From assembly GCF_009796765.1 (NCBI RefSeq), contig NZ_CP047023.1, forward strand, positions 727,501 through 791,500: a stretch of DNA of 64,000 bases, in the 5' to 3' direction. Each line of letters starts with the position of its first letter. Positions within the stretch are counted from its first letter, which is position 1. The notes beneath the pieces were generated by a model. The model saw only the letters and a program-made list of their open reading frames with translations, had not been told where the DNA came from and did no database searches. Positions 62,267 through 64,000 of the stretch are shown here, piece after piece. Source of the DNA: Paraglaciecola sp. L3A3. Lineage in GTDB: Bacteria; Pseudomonadota; Gammaproteobacteria; Enterobacterales; Alteromonadaceae. A program made the translations under genes and the position numbers.

Positions 62267-62278
62267 ATTGTTGACAAT
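62267..62278. promoter_or_regulatory. candidate operator ATTGTTGACAAT
   Basis: One base away from the perfect palindrome at 40324-40335. It starts 16 bp upstream of the sulfatase ATG (62251), where a bound repressor would cover the ribosome site or promoter. Regulator unknown. Confidence 0.4.
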
Positions 62279-62378
62279 TATTGTGATTATATAGAAGCTT
62301 TGCTTAACTTAGTACTATAAATATTTCCTTAAAATGATCACTATGTGGATAAGCTATAAATAGAATTGTTGTGGTGCT

Positions 62379-63095
62379 TTATGCTGAAGTTAACATTAAG
62401 CCCAACATACCTAAAACAAAACCAAACACGGCGCCCATAGGTGGAGCCCAATGTTTTTCTAATTTTACTTGTGGCGCCAAATCTTGAAAAATAGCATACA
62501 AAATACCGCCCGAAGCAAACAGCATCACAGCTGCTACAATTTGTGGTGATTCAGCTAACCATAAAAAGCCAGTCACTGCGGCAATTGGACCGAGTATGGC
62601 CATTAATGCAAAGACCTTTATAATTTTTGTGGCTTTAAAAACCGAAGATGAGCTTAGTTCTGTGTAGGCACTAAAACCTTCGGGTAAATTTTGTAATGCG
62701 ATTAAAGCTGCCAGTAAAAATGCATGACTGTTGCCGGTTGCAAAAGCTGCACCTAAAGCAATTGATTCAGGAATAAAATCAGCAAGCATAGCGGCAAGTT
62801 GGCTCGCTGGGGTATTCATTTTGTTGAGGAAAATATCCAGCAGCATAAAACTTAACCCACCTACGATAAGCCAAGAGCAAGCAGCTAATGGCGCTAGGGT
62901 TTCTATTCCTTCTGGTACCAGTACTAAAGCTACCGCTGACAATAATGCGCCACCCCCAAAAGCGCTTACAGTATGTCTAAACTCTTGGTCATATAAACGT
63001 TTTTTAAACTTTATTCTATGGGCAACAAACGCACCCAATGGCATAGCTAAGCCAGCTAAAAGGGTGGTGATAATGACAATAAATAGCAGAGACAT
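62379..63095 (-). CDS. ZIP-family divalent metal transporter
   Basis: 238 aa, eight hydrophobic helices. ZIP signature in TM4-5: LADFIPESIALGAAFATGNS-HAFLLAALIALQNLPEGFSA (His/Glu and the NLPEG metal site), followed by LGPIAAVTGFLWLAESPQ. Imports or exports zinc or a similar ion. AAGGAAAATT precedes the ATG. No relation to neighbouring sulfatases is evident, apart from lying between two of them; it may simply be a housekeeping gene. Confidence 0.9.
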   Translation of the reverse strand: MSLLFIVIITTLLAGLAMPLGAFVAHRIKFKKRLYDQEFRHTVSAFGGGALLSAVALVLVPEGIETLAPLAACSWLIVGGLSFMLLDIFLNKMNTPASQLAAMLADFIPESIALGAAFATGNSHAFLLAALIALQNLPEGFSAYTELSSSSVFKATKIIKVFALMAILGPIAAVTGFLWLAESPQIVAAVMLFASGGILYAIFQDLAPQVKLEKHWAPPMGAVFGFVLGMLGLMLTSA

Positions 63096-63410
63096 AATTT
63101 TCCTTAATTTATCCCAAGTTCAGATTAATTTAACAAGAATAGTATTCTCATCTATTTTGGCATGCCGTCAATCAGCTTGTAGAATTTATTGTTAGAAATA
63201 ACTTAATCCTTTTAGATCATTATTTATCGATTCTCAGGATAGTCTCCAATCAATAAGGCAAATGTTAACTGTCCGTTTTTTGTTTGTTGTAATTTTGGTT
63301 TTACTTTTAAACGTAGTATGTTTAAATAGGTCTCATATTAATGAGTGTTGAATTTATAGATTTAAATGAGTTGTATGATTCAAAAATTAGTAATTTATAG
63401 GGCGAAGGAT
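63096..63410. other. intergenic region
   Basis: AT-rich sequence between divergent genes (ZIP transporter and sulfatase). No gene, hairpin terminator or palindrome of note; neither the TAACGTTA nor the ATTGTnGACAAT site is present. Promoters for both genes should be here but I cannot assign one confidently. Confidence 0.4.
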
Positions 63411-64000
63411 ATGAGCTTCAGTGTAATAAAACGATCTTTACTGGCAATCTGTATATTGAGCCAAGCGGCGTGTCATGCTGCTGACTTAAACACCCAAGTC
63501 ACAGCAGGTGTAAAGCAGGAAAATAAACCAAATGTACTCATTCTAATGTTTGATGATATGCGTTTTGACACGTTTTCATATCGTGGTGGCCCAGTGCATA
63601 CTCCGAACATCGATGCTCTTGCCGCTGAATCGACACGTTTTGATAATGCGATGACCACTACTGGTTTATGTTCACCTTCGCGGGCTGCTATGTATACCGG
63701 TCGTTGGGGCCATAAAACAGGGTTAGATGATAATGTTGAGTTGTACCACACTCGTTTAGCTGAGCTTGATTTGAAAGAAGGCGGCTTAATTAAAAGTGCT
63801 TCGGAAGCAGGCTATTTTGTCGGCCATGTGGGTAAGTGGCATTTAGGCGCTAGAGGTACTGAATTGCGCGGAGCTGAATTTGATGAAGGCCAAGGTCATG
63901 AACCCAAGGAACGTTTTTCGCGAGTTTATACGCCTTATTCGAAGGTCCCACAAGTAGAGGGGTACTATGCAGGTAAGACAGATGAAAATGGTGAAAAACA
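63411..64000 (+). CDS. exported sulfatase (family S1), 5' part; runs off the window
   Basis: ATG at 63411 (GAAGGAT upstream); 196 codons with no stop. Signal peptide MSFSVIKRSLLAICILSQAA. Sulfatase N-terminal marks: PNVLILMFDDMRFDTFSYRG (metal Asp), HTPNIDALAAESTRFDNAMT, formylglycine motif CSPSRAAMYTG (Cys87), and GHVGKWHLGARGTELRG. The reading frame is clean up to the window edge. Fourth sulfatase of the window, divergent from the ZIP gene. Confidence 0.92.
   Translation, partial: MSFSVIKRSLLAICILSQAACHAADLNTQVTAGVKQENKPNVLILMFDDMRFDTFSYRGGPVHTPNIDALAAESTRFDNAMTTTGLCSPSRAAMYTGRWGHKTGLDDNVELYHTRLAELDLKEGGLIKSASEAGYFVGHVGKWHLGARGTELRGAEFDEGQGHEPKERFSRVYTPYSKVPQVEGYYAGKTDENGEK

Overview
The window is AT-rich bacterial chromosome with dense coding. 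Gene content (ydbH-ynbE-ydbL, type III glutamine synthetase, a GH110-like galactosidase with several sulfatases, a GlyGly-type anchored TSP3 protein, GGDEF proteins, IS66/IS630/IS982/IS3 elements) points to a marine gammaproteobacterium of the Alteromonadales that degrades algal polysaccharides, probably Alteromonadaceae (Paraglaciecola/Glaciecola-like). The genus is inference from gene content; no search was run.

Layout. 1-4.8 kb is an insertion-sequence graveyard. It holds the right part of an IS66 element, an orphan 3' tail of a 5S rRNA gene with a terminator, two IS630-family copies in opposite orientation carrying different lesions, a 3' remnant of an IS982 transposase, and a MITE-like element. 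4.8-5.8 kb is a secreted protein with a nucleoside-hydrolase-like Asp motif. 5.9-14.5 kb (minus strand) is a run of exported or membrane proteins: a 1405-aa calcium-binding TSP3-repeat surface protein, a barrel-like protein, two single-TM proteins, an ExbB/TolQ-like channel subunit, two small periplasmic proteins and a lipoprotein. 14.6-26.9 kb (mostly minus) has a YqaA-like protein, a diguanylate cyclase, ydbL-ynbE-ydbH, and directly coupled upstream of ydbH a run of unrecognised genes. That run contains a membrane-anchored Lon(S16)-like protein, two cytosolic proteins, a lytic transglycosylase, an ExbD-like protein and two related exported proteins, one with Sel1 repeats. I regard 10.1-26.9 kb as the best candidate for an undescribed cell-envelope system. 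26.9-31.3 kb is a PAS histidine kinase with two response regulators.

31.6-37.4 kb holds glnN (possible sigma-54 promoter), a peptidase M2 fragment cut off by tandem MITE copies, a 56-aa membrane protein, and a MarR-controlled module (DUF2798, siderophore-interacting reductase, DUF4405, small membrane protein). 37.5-48.2 kb is a polysaccharide/sugar locus: a cytochrome c/dehydrogenase pair, an MFS sugar transporter broken by an in-frame TAG, a LacI regulator with two matching operators, a GH110-like galactosidase and two sulfatases. 48.4-50.3 kb has a stand-alone prephenate dehydratase and a membrane-anchored alpha/beta hydrolase. 50.3-59.1 kb is a surface-glycan cluster (two GT2 enzymes, RfbF, C-methyltransferase, epimerases, PIG-L deacetylase, DUF4910 protein) suggesting a CDP-linked C-methylated deoxysugar. 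59.3-64 kb returns to sulfatases: one cleanly split by an intact IS3 element and one running off the window, with a ZIP transporter between.

Coherent themes: LacI-controlled use of a sulfated galactan (carrageenan- or agar-type) at 40-48 kb, perhaps continued by the sulfatases at 59-64 kb under a second, GntR-like operator; and recent decay by transposition and point mutation (MFS amber codon, IS3 in a sulfatase, M2 fragment).
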